From Hexactinellida sp. DTS-2022 (Eukaryota > Porifera > Hexactinellida), in NCBI GenBank assembly GCA_028753945.1, contig JAPNXP010000008.1, positions 4,650,001 to 4,714,000 on the forward strand: a stretch of 64,000 bases of DNA, written 5' to 3'. A program made the position numbers and the translations under genes. Of the stretch, positions 37,101-45,386 are shown piece by piece. The notes under the pieces were generated by a model. That model was not told the DNA's origin, ran no database searches, and was given only the letters and a program-made list of their open reading frames with translations. How positions within the stretch are numbered: position 1 is the first letter of the stretch; every line of letters begins with the position of its first letter.

Positions 37101-39752
37101 AATAAGTTAATTAACTCTTTTCTAGTCAATGGTTGTTTACTCGATTCTGTAATAATAATATCAAATTACTTATATAGAGCTCAGTTCTAGTAGAGTTCAG
37201 TTTTTCACTATGTGTATTCAGGCACTGAGAAAGGTCAGATTTCCCCAGAGTTTGAAATTGACCTTTAGAAAGTAAGCCTGGGCTTTTAGTATGGGAAAAA
37301 ATCTGAACTCTACTAGAGCTCAGCTCTATATAAGGATTCTCTAATAATATTTATATTGTTAATTTTGTTTAGGCAAATTTGTACGTGTGATGAACACGAT
37401 GAAGGTATATATTTATAAATTTATTTTGAGACAAATTATTCATAATGTATGAGTATAAATAACATACAATATTCCATTTTGTTATTACATACAGGACAAT
37501 TTTCTGGCTTTTTAATATCAAATTAGGTAGTATGTACGATGTAATTTAAAAACCTAAGTTGATAATATTGCTATTTCAGATTTCATAAACTATTAATTTT
37601 GTCCTTTCTATTAATATCGGTTAATTTTGGTATACAAATTATTCGTATTTAATTAATAATTGATTTGTTTGCTATAATTACTATAGTTTAATTCAATATT
37701 ATTCTTATATTTTGACCTATGTTTCTAGAATATTATTGATATATTTACTTATATTTTAAATGCTGTAAACTTGAAAGTTCCACAAATACTAATTCATCAA
37801 TCATCATCAATTTGTTACTATTTTATCTTAGTTTATTTCTACAGATTTTTCATTATTTATACTAAACATTATCCTTATAAGTAAATATTAAATTACATCA
37901 AGGAATTACGTCTCTAGTCCTATGGAAGTTAATTAACAAATCCTTAAATAAATATTTACTTTAATATCAACATATTATACAGTTAGGTTCTTTAATTATG
38001 AACATTCAAGGGACCAAAAATAGTGTTCATAATAGAGAGACTTCATAATAAGCGAACTCAACTTTATACAAACCCTATGTAAGTTGTTAATTGGGGCCAT
38101 AGGGCTTGTCCATAATAAAAGTTTTCATAAAAGCGGACGGAAATTGTTTACAATAAACAGACCTGACTGTAATAGTTAATCTATGCAGTATTTATTGAAG
38201 TTATAGTGTAAATGCAAAATCTCACTTTATTTATGGTATAAATTATATTAATTGATTCCAATAAATTCCATAGTCATCAATTATCAAAACTTTGAGGGCA
38301 AATTAATACCAAATTCCTTTGAATTTCCTTTTAAAATCAATATTAAAATGTCATTTAATATTATTATTATAATTCAATTGTTAATTCTAAATAAATAGCA
38401 ACTTATTAAATACGCATTAAACTTATTCAAAGAATTAACTACCATAAATTAATTAAAATTATTTGTGTCATTCTAAAAACATAATTTTTATACAAATTCA
38501 GTCTATTTCATAGTTAGTGATATCCGATTTTAATTAAATTAGTGTGATTAGTTATAATACTCAGTAAAGACTTAATTAAATGTGTCATAAATATGTAAAC
38601 TAAATTAGTAAATAGAATTCTGTTAATACAAAGTGATATTTCCTTAATTATTCGCGTGGTGGTATGACAATTTAAATTAATTATTGGATAATAAAGAAAA
38701 GTTAATAATCTAATTAAGGTGTTATTATCATTACTTGGCTTATAAAATTAGCAAACTAGCCAATTATATTTCACTTTATACGCCTACTAATTTGTAGTCG
38801 ATACAACGACTTTTACTGTACCGACTATACTATAGTGGTGTTGGCACAGGTGTAATTTTAGATTTTTCATATCAGTATTTGAAGCTACTTCGGATTTAGT
38901 GACATATCGGATCAGAGGCGTAGCTAGCACATCCTGTTTGGGGTTGCTATGGGGATGCTGGAGTGCTAGCGGGGTTGCTACTTGCCAGTACCTCCGAATC
39001 AGAAGTGCTGGCGATCCCATTTTACAACCAAAAAACTAATATTCATAGTACATTAGTTTATTGAGTTTTATCTTAACAATAGTGTAGGCCCACTGTAGGG
39101 GTTGATAATTATCTCCCAAATATACTACTGGGTTGCTAGCATCCCCAATATATTACTGGGGTTGCCACTGGGGTTGCTGGCTAGCATACTGGGGTTGCTA
39201 GCAACCCCTAGCAACCCCGTAGCTACGCCTATGTATCGGATATAGTGACCTTTTTAGCCTGCCCAAACGAGTGTATTTAAATCTAATGTTTACTGTAATT
39301 CATTTTGGTACTTAATTTGAAGGTCATTAGCAAAATTCCTTTGGTAGATAATAATAATAGTAGACTCTATTACTAATTGGAACATAGATACAAATTCCAT
39401 GCACCAACTACAGTAGAACTTCGTTAGTAGGAACACCAGGGGACCGTCAAAATGTGTTCGCCTTATCCGGAATATGTATTATTTTAACCAATATCATTTG
39501 TATTGAAAAGGCTTTGAAGGGACTGAAATAGTGTTCATATTAACCAGAATTTCGTATTAATCGTGTTCGTACTAACGATGTTCTACTGTATTTTATGGAA
39601 TAAATGTCTGTAATGTTTTCGGCTGAAATTATTTATTTGTGTGTTTAGATCAGAGTTTGAATGAGTTTAAAGAAGCCAAGGAATTATTTAGAGAATTTAT
39701 TCAAAGGAGAGATGCGTCGGAAATACAAACAAATGAGGAATCGACTGAATAG
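19133..39752 (+). CDS. PRIM1: DNA primase small (catalytic) subunit (407 aa, 12 exons)
   Basis: Catalytic subunit of the DNA polymerase alpha-primase complex; it makes RNA primers in the nucleus. Exons: 19133-19238, 19937-20115, 20634-20743, 21794-21867, 22266-22402, 26229-26287, 30562-30671, 31463-31593, 32322-32433, 32557-32626, 37373-37404, 39649-39752. All phases join. Landmarks: [29 protein letters not shown], catalytic Asp118 and Asp120 in [12 protein letters not shown], zinc-site Cys130/131/137/140, SGRRGVH at 169-175, and the third metal Asp318 in [20 protein letters not shown]. Length is close to the animal protein (about 420). The start aligns with the family N-terminus. Exon 11 codes only about ten residues ([10 protein letters not shown]) and is the least certain. 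Intron 6 holds an NHL-like gene and intron 10 holds CDIPT. Confidence 0.93.
19295..19450. mobile_element. pogo-like MITE, family G
   Basis: Ends CAGTAAACCTCCAAAAGTG and CACTTTCTGAAGATTTTACTG, flanked by TA. The second copy is at 56250-56418. It lies in PRIM1 intron 1. Confidence 0.75.
19484..19624. mobile_element. pogo-like MITE, family D
   Basis: Ends CAGTGGATGCCGGTTATAA and CCGGCATATACTG. A family F copy (19747-19915) follows and ends 21 bp before PRIM1 exon 2. Further D copies are at 26734-26889, 30893-31024 and 48750-48906. Confidence 0.75.
20189..20589. mobile_element. two family C MITEs in head-to-head inversion
   Basis: 20189-20384 and 20404-20589 are inverted copies of one element separated by about 20 bp, forming a 400-bp imperfect palindrome with ends CAGTCAGGTCTGC and GCAGACCTGACTG. 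It ends 45 bp before PRIM1 exon 3. Confidence 0.7.
20788..20961. mobile_element. pogo-like MITE, family B
   Basis: Nearly full length: CAGGGAACTCTCGTTATAAC to GTTATAACGGGAGTTCACTG, flanked by TA. It lies in PRIM1 intron 3. Confidence 0.8.
21640..21766. mobile_element. pogo-like MITE, family F (5'-truncated)
   Basis: Begins inside the element and ends ACGAGAGTCTACTG. It stops 27 bp before PRIM1 exon 4. Confidence 0.6.
22029..22129. mobile_element. pogo-like MITE, family E, compact copy
   Basis: 101 bp with perfect ends CAGTCGACTCCGCTTAATAG and CTATTAAGCGGAGTCGACTG, flanked by TA. A second, decayed E fragment fills 22140-22258 up to PRIM1 exon 5. Confidence 0.85.
22434..23020. mobile_element. 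hAT-type element with (GACCCATG)-rich inside
   Basis: Ends CAGAGTGGACCATGGGTCA and TGACCCATGGTCCACTCTG. The perfect 8-bp duplication ATGTGTAC is at 22426-22433 and 23021-23028. The inside is rich in 'gacccatg/catgggtc' repeats. It is itself interrupted by the element at 22750-22997. It lies in PRIM1 intron 5, 31 bp after the exon 5 donor. Confidence 0.85.
22750..22997. mobile_element. hAT MITE nested inside another hAT element
   Basis: Ends CATGGGCGCCGAAA and TTTCGGCGCCTATG with 'agggggggtg' runs. The 8-bp duplication CCCATGAC is at 22742-22749 and 22998-23005. Confidence 0.8.
23175..23370. mobile_element. decayed hAT-like fragment
   Basis: 'cccaacctgggtcca' at the left and 'gggggtcacggttgaaaaag' at the right match the insert at 12493-12614. 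The ends are incomplete. Confidence 0.4.
23371..26052. other. PRIM1 intron 5 interior, AT-rich
   Basis: About 2.7 kb of very AT-rich sequence. I see no gene, clear repeat family or RNA gene. A family B MITE follows at 26053-26186 and ends 42 bp before PRIM1 exon 6. Confidence 0.5.
27052..27942 (+). CDS. NHL-repeat protein nested in PRIM1 intron 6 (296 aa)
   Basis: A single-exon frame on the same strand as its host. Almost the whole protein is a six-bladed NHL-type propeller: [20 protein letters not shown] followed by [47 protein letters not shown] followed by [29 protein letters not shown], and a last [16 protein letters not shown] with [11 protein letters not shown]. It has no RING, B-box or coiled coil. 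It resembles the propeller of the RING-NHL gene at 55-59 kb (both have a N/NPEKPC or DKNPCIHIF blade), so the two may be related by duplication; that is inference. A family D MITE sits upstream at 26734-26889. The function is unknown beyond likely protein or RNA binding. Confidence 0.8.
   Translation: MANEFPEEPRALNYGAYQSNIAVAKEGSSPGDLKLARGLVVDVTNQNSIIADSCNARIQIFTHEGILISVFGQCILKLPWGVSVNKTYLFVTDVQLHTVFRFRKSDLTLITAAGKKGDLEEEFNFPGQPGISHNGLLYVPDRYNNRIQVLSPEFRFIKPIKYETLIQPVDVKVTLSIIYILCNPEKPCVHIFKLKDENIKTIEIHTEIQKAFFFCIDQFRNFVVSDYKAGILKVLKESKVIFRIAEGKIKEGGEGLLVCPSGICFSGGRIVSVSHNTKFGLQVFAPPPLPLRFMED
28098..28290. mobile_element. pogo-like MITE, family F (decayed)
   Basis: 'aactctcgttagtatgaat' at the left and 'gtataggctaggggaattaaacc' near the right. 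A family A fragment lies at 28755-28847 and an M-like piece at 28620-28745. Confidence 0.5.
29472..29574. mobile_element. pogo-like MITE, family A, short copy
   Basis: CAGTAGAACTTCGTTTATAGG to CAAGGTTCTACTG, flanked by TA, with an internal deletion (103 bp). Confidence 0.7.
30083..30247. mobile_element. pogo-like MITE, family A
   Basis: CAGTGTAACCTCGTTAGTAC, ACACCAGGGGACCGTCAAAA, then TTCATTCTACTG, flanked by TA. It lies in PRIM1 intron 6. Confidence 0.7.
30704..30877. repeat. (GTTT)n microsatellite after PRIM1 exon 7
   Basis: About 40 GTTT units with occasional variants, starting 33 bp after the exon 7 donor. It makes long Cys/Phe/Val/Leu frames that are not genes. A family D MITE follows directly. 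Confidence 0.9.
31095..31266. mobile_element. pogo-like MITE, family F
   Basis: CAGTAGACTCTGTTAATCAG to AACAGAGTCTACTG, flanked by TA. It lies in PRIM1 intron 7. Confidence 0.75.
31681..32067. mobile_element. family F MITE split by a family M element
   Basis: Family F runs up to GACGGTCCCC, is interrupted at about 31819-32030 by M sequence ('tttcatccagac', 'ctatgggagcatctctcga', 'gcctggata'), and resumes CCCCTGGTGTTCC to TCTACTG. A family A fragment follows at 32110-32290. Confidence 0.65.
32690..32820. mobile_element. pogo-like MITE, family A (3'-truncated)
   Basis: CAGTAGAACCTCGTTAGTAGG to ATAGTGTTCGTATTA. It lies in PRIM1 intron 10, 63 bp after exon 10. Confidence 0.65.
32940..33165. repeat. 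(CAA)n/(CAAA)n microsatellite at the 3' end of CDIPT
   Basis: Imperfect CAA and CAAA units. Read with CDIPT (minus strand) these are GTT/GTTT and fill its 3' flank. The Val/Cys/Leu frames here are artefacts. Confidence 0.85.
33196..33909 (-). CDS. CDIPT: phosphatidylinositol synthase nested in PRIM1 intron 10 (237 aa)
   Basis: CDP-alcohol phosphatidyltransferase that joins CDP-diacylglycerol and myo-inositol to make phosphatidylinositol in the ER membrane. The complete catalytic signature is visible: Asp55, Asp58-Gly59, Ala62-Arg63, Gly72, Asp76 and Asp80. It is preceded by [14 protein letters not shown], which is typical of this enzyme. [13 protein letters not shown] and [16 protein letters not shown] are also characteristic of the PI synthase branch rather than other CDP-alcohol transferases. 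Several hydrophobic membrane segments follow. At 237 aa it is a little longer than animal enzymes (about 213), with the extra at the C-terminus. It is read opposite to PRIM1. The frame has no introns, which suggests a retrocopy, but all active-site residues are kept, so it is probably functional. Confidence 0.93.
   Translation of the reverse strand: MQQRSKPIPSAENIFLFIPNIIGYARIILALISFYYMPFDPLVAMLLYLTSCLLDAFDGAAARKFGQGTKFGAVLDMLTDRCCTTCLIMMLCNFYPTYLIIFQSLVSLDITSHWAQMYATLTKGGTSHKNIRAEANPLLRIYYKDRIVLFVFCACAELFYVFLYLMYFYTTPVLFGLSVCQIGALINAPIFVTKQIINVFQLQYACLDISAIDIMERQRAFDKREDKQTVCSETSNQ
34023..34175. mobile_element. foldback MITE, family O (copy 1), upstream of CDIPT
   Basis: TTATATGTAGACGGTCTA at the left is mirrored by TAGACGGTCTACATATAAG. 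The second copy is at 62241-62395, against CDK2 exon 8. It begins about 110 bp upstream of the CDIPT ATG. Confidence 0.7.
34663..35139. mobile_element. two adjacent family A MITEs in opposite orientation
   Basis: 34663-34948 and 34956-35139 are inverted relative to one another and separated by 7 bp. Both carry the 'gtaatacccattgaatagcc' variant core. Ends are CAGTAGA..C and GTTCTACTG with TA. Confidence 0.7.
35618..35789. mobile_element. pogo-like MITE, family A
   Basis: Reversed order: TAGAACCTCGTTAGTACG to CGAGGTTCTACTG. A family C copy follows at 35897-36086. Confidence 0.7.
35897..36086. mobile_element. pogo-like MITE, family C
   Basis: CAGTCAGGTCTGCTTATTGT to AAGAACCTGACTG, flanked by TA. 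It lies in PRIM1 intron 10. Confidence 0.75.
36090..37070. other. PRIM1 intron 10 interior
   Basis: AT-rich. There is a decayed family F fragment near 36735-36765 and otherwise nothing I recognise. Confidence 0.4.
37071..37342. repeat. dispersed repeat containing a family N foldback (inverted partner of 48922-49197)
   Basis: The reverse complement of this segment matches 48922-49197 almost base for base, including about 100 bp beyond the foldback ('ctagtcaatggttgtttact', 'agcgttccatagtc'). It ends 30 bp before PRIM1 exon 11. Confidence 0.75.
37980..38169. mobile_element. pogo-like MITE, family C (inverted)
   Basis: CAGTTAGGTTCTTTAATTATG to AACAGACCTGACTG, flanked by TA. It lies in PRIM1 intron 11. 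Confidence 0.7.
38913..39233. mobile_element. hAT MITE with 8-bp target duplication
   Basis: Ends CAGAGGCGTAGCTAGC and GTAGCTACGCCTATG. TATCGGAT is duplicated at 38905-38912 and 39234-39241. The inside is rich in 'ggggttgct'. It lies in PRIM1 intron 11. Confidence 0.85.
39411..39588. mobile_element. pogo-like MITE, family A
   Basis: CAGTAGAACTTCGTTAGTAGG to CGATGTTCTACTG, flanked by TA. It ends 60 bp before the last PRIM1 exon. Confidence 0.75.
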
Positions 39753-40853
39753 GTTTGTAATACAGTAAATTTAATGTAAATAGTATGCATATGAAAATAA
39801 CTGGATATCGTTTTTAAAAGTAAATTGTAAATTAATTTTTGAAAATACTCTGGTTAGTAGGGACACCAGGGGACCGTCTAAATATGTTCGCCTAATCCGA
39901 AATTCGTATTTACAGGTGTAAATAAGTAAGAAAAGGCTTTGAAGTGGACTGTGTCTACTATTTTATTTTTGAATTCGTCAGAAACTTATTTCATGCTTTA
40001 TCAAGTTTTTTTGATGGATAATTTCGGAAATTACTCAAATCTGTTTATATAGAATTCATTTAGTATTAACCTTAAATTATATAACTTCCTGCAAATTATT
40101 AATTATTCAAAATAATTATCAATTTACGTGGTTAATATTACAAAGTGTAAACTATATTTCTCCAAATTTTACAGGTTACTAAGTATATTTACGAACTTGT
40201 TAACCTTCAACAAAACAACAACAAAGCAATAATACAGCTGAAATCCGTGAACAAATTTGGTTACATATTTTATAAAAATTTTATCGCATAATCACGTTTA
40301 AAAACTTTCCATGGAATAAATGGTGAATATTATAATTGGAATAATTATATGGAAATTCCTAATTTATTCGTTGTTTGAATTAATGTGCATATTTCCATGA
40401 AATCTAAAGCTAGTATTTAATTGGTAGAAATAGGTTATTTTTAGAATTATTGATAAAATGGCGAGTAAGTTAATTTGCGGCAAATATTTATTGCGCCAAT
40501 TTTTTCGTACAAATGCTAAATATACCGTACATAATTTTTTCATTTACTAAGGCAATTTAATTGGAACTAGTTATATGAAGTTCAATAAATATTCAAAAAT
40601 AAACGGCATTTTGTCTATTTGTTCCCAAAATAATAATAAATTAAATAAATTAAAGTGAATTTAATTCAATCAATTTATAGATGGTAATTTCCAAGACTCA
40701 ATACAAACTAGCTGATCCCAATTAACCACACAATTCAAACAATAATAACTTACGTTAGGTATAGGATAAACTACTTTGAGGGAAGGTGTAATATTATATT
40801 ATTCTGTCTGACTTAAAAAGAACACCAAATTGTATAACTTCAGTTTGCAAATA

Positions 40854-41036
40854 TAGTAGAATCTCGTTAATACGAACACCAACGGACGGTAAAAATGTGT
40901 TCGCTTTATCCGGAGTTCGTATTAACCGGAGTAATACCCATTGAATAGCCATTGTAGAGACCTGATTTGTGGAACTGTTTGTTCGTCTTATCCGGAAATT
41001 CGTATTAACCGTGTTCGTACTAACGAGGTTCTACTG
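40854..41036. mobile_element. pogo-like MITE, family A (variant A2)
   Basis: Carries 'aacggacggtaaaaatgtg' and 'acccattgaatagccatt' and ends CGAGGTTCTACTG. The same variant is at 34956-35139 and 55868-56053. Confidence 0.7.
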
Positions 41037-41309
41037 TAGTTATTGATAAAATGACTGAAAATATCATGAATAAAGGTTGTAAACATAAACAGTAAATAAA
41101 CTTATAGTTCCAGTTAACACATACATTGTTCGGTCAATTAAAACACTTATTAACACCTTTTAGTATAAATTTAAGATAAGGTGAATATATATATCGACAG
41201 TCCCCTGGTGTCCTATTAACCAATTTGTATGTATATAGGGAAAAACAGACAAAGTTAAAACTCGTTAGACTATAAATTGAGGAGCGCTTAATGTTATGAA
41301 TTGATTATA

Positions 41310-41465
41310 CAGTGAACTCCCTTTATAACCAAGTCGGATATAACGAAATGAAAATTTTCCTTCAGAGCACTAAATGCATTAATTATAATCCGCTTATAAC
41401 GAATATCCGGATATAACAAAGGGATTTACAGGTCCCAAGCACTTCGTTATAACGAGAGTTCTCTT
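41310..41465. mobile_element. pogo-like MITE, family B
   Basis: CAGTGAACTCCCTTTATAACC to CGTTATAACGAGAGTTCTC; the last bases have diverged from the usual ACTG. Confidence 0.65.
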
Positions 41466-41702
41466 ATTTTTAATTTCCCAATTTATTGTGTCCTCATTTT
41501 TATTATTACTCAAATTAATTGAAAAATGTTGGTTAAAGTTGCTACTGTATTAACTGCAATAATACTAGTAAGTTTGGAGTATAAAATGAGACCACAAATA
41601 TTATAATTAGTAAGAAATTCTCAAAACAATGATATGTACACTTTTATAAATTTCCAAAACTAAACAGGTCGCTATATAATCAAACGTAGTTTCAGTACCA
41701 AC

Positions 41703-41714
41703 TAGTATATATAG
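41703..41714 (+). promoter_or_regulatory. TATA-like site before the bZIP gene
   Basis: TAGTATATATAG lies about 70-80 bp before the ATG at 41782. Confidence 0.4.
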
Positions 41715-41781
41715 CCTTCAAATGTTCAGAAAATAAAACACAATAACAGAGTTAAATTTAAAATATTAAGTTCAAGATATA

Positions 41782-42333
41782 ATGTCAGTGTCTTCCGAAT
41801 ATTCAGTTTCTACAATCGAAGATTATGAATTTATAACCGCCGAACAAAAGGCAACCTATGGATTTACCGATGAAGATTTGGCTCCGTTTACAGTTGCCGG
41901 TTTGAGGAAAGAAGCAAAGAAAAAGGGACTTTCAAATGACGAAATTAAGAAAGTTATCAAGCAGAGACGGAGAGTAAAAGTGCGAAAATACAGCAAGAAT
42001 TTCCGAGCGAGAGAACAACAACAAATGGCAGACATGGAAGTTGAAATCCGAGTTTTAAATCTGAAAAAACAAAAATTAATCGATGAAAAAACAAAGCTCT
42101 TGAATGAAAGTGCAAAATTTAAAGAATTAGTTTTGAAAGAAAATAATAATCCAATGATTATCTTCACACAACAACAACAACAACAACAGCAAACACCTTA
42201 TTACTTAAACTCAAATCTAGTTACACCTAAAGTTGAGCTAATCGATTCCACAGATATAAAACGTGGATCCAATATGGCATCACCTTGCTACAACTACTTT
42301 GCTAATCCATCTCCGGAAAGATACTCTTATTAA
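41782..42333 (+). CDS. bZIP transcription factor, Maf-like (183 aa)
   Basis: Probable nuclear DNA-binding dimer. Residues 28-60 (FTDEDLAPFTVAGLRKEAKK followed by KGLSNDEIKKVIK) match the extended homology region that precedes the basic domain in Maf/CNC factors. The basic region follows at 61-78 (QRRRVKVRKYSKNFRARE). The leucine zipper has heptad residues Met85, Leu92, Leu99, Leu106 and Phe113. In the canonical N-x7-R signature the Asn is replaced by Val67, while the Arg (Arg75) is kept, so DNA contact may be altered. A short Gln run and an unstructured tail (to 183) follow. It is a single exon. Assignment to Maf rather than another bZIP class rests on the homology region and is moderately certain. 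Confidence 0.75.
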   Translation: MSVSSEYSVSTIEDYEFITAEQKATYGFTDEDLAPFTVAGLRKEAKKKGLSNDEIKKVIKQRRRVKVRKYSKNFRAREQQQMADMEVEIRVLNLKKQKLIDEKTKLLNESAKFKELVLKENNNPMIIFTQQQQQQQQTPYYLNSNLVTPKVELIDSTDIKRGSNMASPCYNYFANPSPERYSY

Positions 42334-44304
42334 AAAATCACTTTTCTATAAATTTATTTTGCAGCTATTTTATGCATACAATTTTGTTTATTTTACAATG
42401 CACATACACCATAAGCATGGATAAAACAAGTATTAAATTTCTAACAAGTAGTTAATAAACAATAATGGGTTAATTGTTTTCATAGTTCTATAATGAGTTT
42501 ATAATATTTGTAATTATATGGGTCAGAATTTGCATAAAATCAAAAAATGTAATTTTTAAGTGAGAAAACTTAGCTTTTTAGTTCTTATTGGAACTAACAT
42601 ATTTTTGTCAAAACTAAGTTGCAAAAATTAATATTTTGTGCGTGTAAATTATAATCTTGATAATATTTCAAATTTGTAGGTTACGTTGCTTGTAAATTCT
42701 CATATGATTAATAAGATACTAACACTTTGCTATTAGCAATAAGTTAATAACTAGATAGTTCTTGTTATACACTTAATTACATGAATAATTAAACAAATTT
42801 GTCATTCAGTAACCTCTAAAATGACAATACAATAAATATACAAACTAATTAGTCATATAGTCTGTTAGAAATAACATAAAAGTATTAATTTAATTCTGAA
42901 ATCTAATATAATAATAATTCTATGTATATACGTATAAGTTACTATCATCTGTTAAATTCGCAAATAATTAACTTCCGAATTGGCTAGTTAATGCTACGAT
43001 TGGTTTATATCCTGTTAACATTAATTTGTTACAAATTCCTTTTTCACACTACCGTATCCATTGTAGAATAGTTGTATTAACCAAATTGTAGCTGTAATAT
43101 TTAAGTTAATTCCGGTTAATTAAGAAGTGTTAGTTTCAAATAACTTGTTTGTTAAATTGAATTTTTTGTTTTTTTTAGATAACCTTCTCTATTACAAGAC
43201 AGTTAGAAATTAGATAATACTATTAGTTTATTTGTTTGTTAGTAATTGTAAACAAATATATCACTTTATATCGTAATTCTATTATATAAAACAAACAAAT
43301 TAATTAACTATGGATTTATTGTATTGAAAATCACCCATATTTTAACATTTAATCTTCCGATTAATTAAATAGTTACTGTATTTTCTATTTTGCAGGAAAA
43401 ATAATGTTTGTAACACCTTTTTGATTTTTGTACTATCTCTCTCTATTAATATAATTTTGTTTACGTATATTTATTAATTGAGCAACTTTTAATTCCCGAT
43501 TAATATTTACCACCCAATTGTCTATCAACAGTTGATAATAACTACATTTTAAACTCTCGTTACTTAAAACAAATACAGTGGTGTTCGCCTAATAGCAATT
43601 GCTCTTATAGCAATAATAATATTGCTATATTAACAAGTTATTTCAGTCCCCAAGCGAGTATTTAATGTTAATTCTGTTCCTCTAATAGCAAATTCGCCTA
43701 TTAACAAGCAAATTTCCTGCAAAATGCGACTTGTTATTACGCGAAAACTATTGTATTATCATTACAGTTCAAATACATTTGGTTATTAATTTGTACCCTT
43801 AATAAGTCCCCTTCTGCCAACCAATTAATACCAATTATTATACGGACATTCGGATACTATTGCATATTTTCAAATTACGTATTTTGTTAATTAAGTAAGA
43901 TATTAACCTGTCTCTTAATTAAATTTATTACTGTACAAGTACAAGTCAGCAAGCATTTGCGTATTTTTATAATTTGTCACATTTTGTTGTCGCCTTAAAG
44001 GTAATTACATTGAGTGGACATTTTATAACGAAGTAAGTGTACAAAAAAAAATTGCTCCAAAAGTGACTAATAAATTGTAAATTATTTATAGATCAATTTT
44101 TTAAATTTGGTTTTGAAACGCAAAATATTACCATCTGGATTTATGGTTACGTATTACGTCAATTGGAATGCTCCATTTCGCGTGCCTAGATAAATCTTAT
44201 ATGTAACTGTTAATTGGAGCAAGGAATTTGCTTATACAACATATAACTTTTCTCAATTTATTATACCAGTAATTATATATTACTGCACACAATATTTCAA
44301 CTAA
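42334..44304. other. intergenic between the bZIP gene and PRCC
   Basis: Very AT-rich, no coding frame. One family K MITE lies at 43576-43752. A minus-strand AATAAA at about 44257-44262 serves PRCC. Confidence 0.5.
43576..43752. mobile_element. pogo-like MITE, family K
   Basis: CAGTGGTGTTCGCCTAATAG to ATTACGCGAAAACTATTG. The right terminus has lost the usual CACTG. Confidence 0.6.
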
Positions 44305-45096
44305 TCAAAACCCGTACTTTTGCCTAGTTTCCCTTTGCGTGGCTCGATTTTCCGCCCATTGATTCTTAAGCTCTAATTCCCTTTGTTTGGCTTGGAAAGC
44401 TAAATACGTCATTTGGTGTTTCCTTCTTTGTTCGCCTGAAAATTGCCCGCCAGAAATTTGTGACATATATTCAGACTCTGCTGTTAGTCGCTTTGCTTGC
44501 GTTAGTTCCACATCTCCCATCAAATCTGATTGGTTTATGTCTACAATACTCTCTAAAGGGATTGGTCGCTTTCTCTTCCCACCGGCAATTATAAAATCTA
44601 TATTTGACTCATCCATGGTTTTATCTGTTGATTCTAATTGGTTGGTTGCAGGTGATGTAGCCTGTGATTCTATTGGTTGGATTGTGTATTTTCCATAGCC
44701 GAATTTAGGGGTCATTGGAATATTAGATTTTTCTTGTAACTCAGGTTTGGGTGAATTTTGCATTTCCTTGTCAACGAAACTGAAGAATGGAATTTCTTTT
44801 TCAATGTTTTTATTTTCGAGTTGGTTTTGTTTGACTTTTTGAGGAATTAACATTTTTGGGCTTACAATTTGTATTTTTGGTTTTGGAAGCAAACTTGTTA
44901 AACTTGTTTTATAAACTGGAGAAGAGACACTGGGTTTGTATTCAATTTTATTTCTTATTTTATCAAAATGTGCTGTGTCCTCCTCATCCGAATCACAGTT
45001 TGGAATTGAAAGTAAATTTTTAGGTTTTGTTGGTTTGGAAATAATCGAAGTTTCATTTTCGGAATTATCACTTTCGTCATAAGAAACTAACGCCAT
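44305..45096 (-). CDS. PRCC: PRCC-family protein (263 aa)
   Basis: Homologue of human PRCC, a nuclear proline-rich protein associated with spliceosomal factors and with the mitotic checkpoint protein MAD2L2. The diagnostic part is the C-terminus (about residues 190-263): GDVELTQAKRLTAESEYMSQ, then GEQRRKHQMTYLAFQAKQRE and LELKNQWAENRATQRETRQK, ending KYGF. This matches the conserved tail of the family, which also ends KYGF. The N-terminus starts MALVSYDESD, also typical of the family, followed by an acidic, then Pro/Ser/Lys-rich disordered region. It is shorter than the human protein (about 490) because the proline-rich middle is reduced. Single exon. Divergently oriented from the glutaredoxin, sharing a 290-bp promoter region. 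Confidence 0.88.
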   Translation of the reverse strand: MALVSYDESDNSENETSIISKPTKPKNLLSIPNCDSDEEDTAHFDKIRNKIEYKPSVSSPVYKTSLTSLLPKPKIQIVSPKMLIPQKVKQNQLENKNIEKEIPFFSFVDKEMQNSPKPELQEKSNIPMTPKFGYGKYTIQPIESQATSPATNQLESTDKTMDESNIDFIIAGGKRKRPIPLESIVDINQSDLMGDVELTQAKRLTAESEYMSQISGGQFSGEQRRKHQMTYLAFQAKQRELELKNQWAENRATQRETRQKYGF

Positions 45097-45386
45097 CTAA
45101 CAGTAAATACAAACAACAACAAATTGACATAGCGGCTAATTCGTATATGAACAATTATATACTTACAATATTCTTACAGAATATTTATTGAGTTGCTTAT
45201 ATTGGCCAACACCTTCCTAATACAATTTTCAGGCACTGCCTTACCAAAACGTCCTTTTTACCATTAAAAAGTTTTAAAGCCTTTGATTCATTAGCTTATA
45301 ACTTATCAAACAGTAAATATAGTTATTGTTCCTACTAACGAGGTTCTACTGTAGTATATTCCTATTATTAATTAGCTTATAGCGAA
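45097..45386. promoter_or_regulatory. bidirectional promoter region of PRCC and glutaredoxin
   Basis: 290 bp between divergent ATGs. It contains a family L fragment (45197-45240) and the last 25 bp of a family A MITE (about 45330-45353), which ends only 33 bp before the glutaredoxin start. No clear TATA box was seen. Confidence 0.45.

Larger units (their letters stand above)
39753..41781. other. intergenic between PRIM1 and the bZIP gene
   Basis: AT-rich with no coding frame. It contains a family F fragment at about 39855-39960, a family A2 MITE at 40854-41036 and a family B MITE at 41310-41465. Confidence 0.5.
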
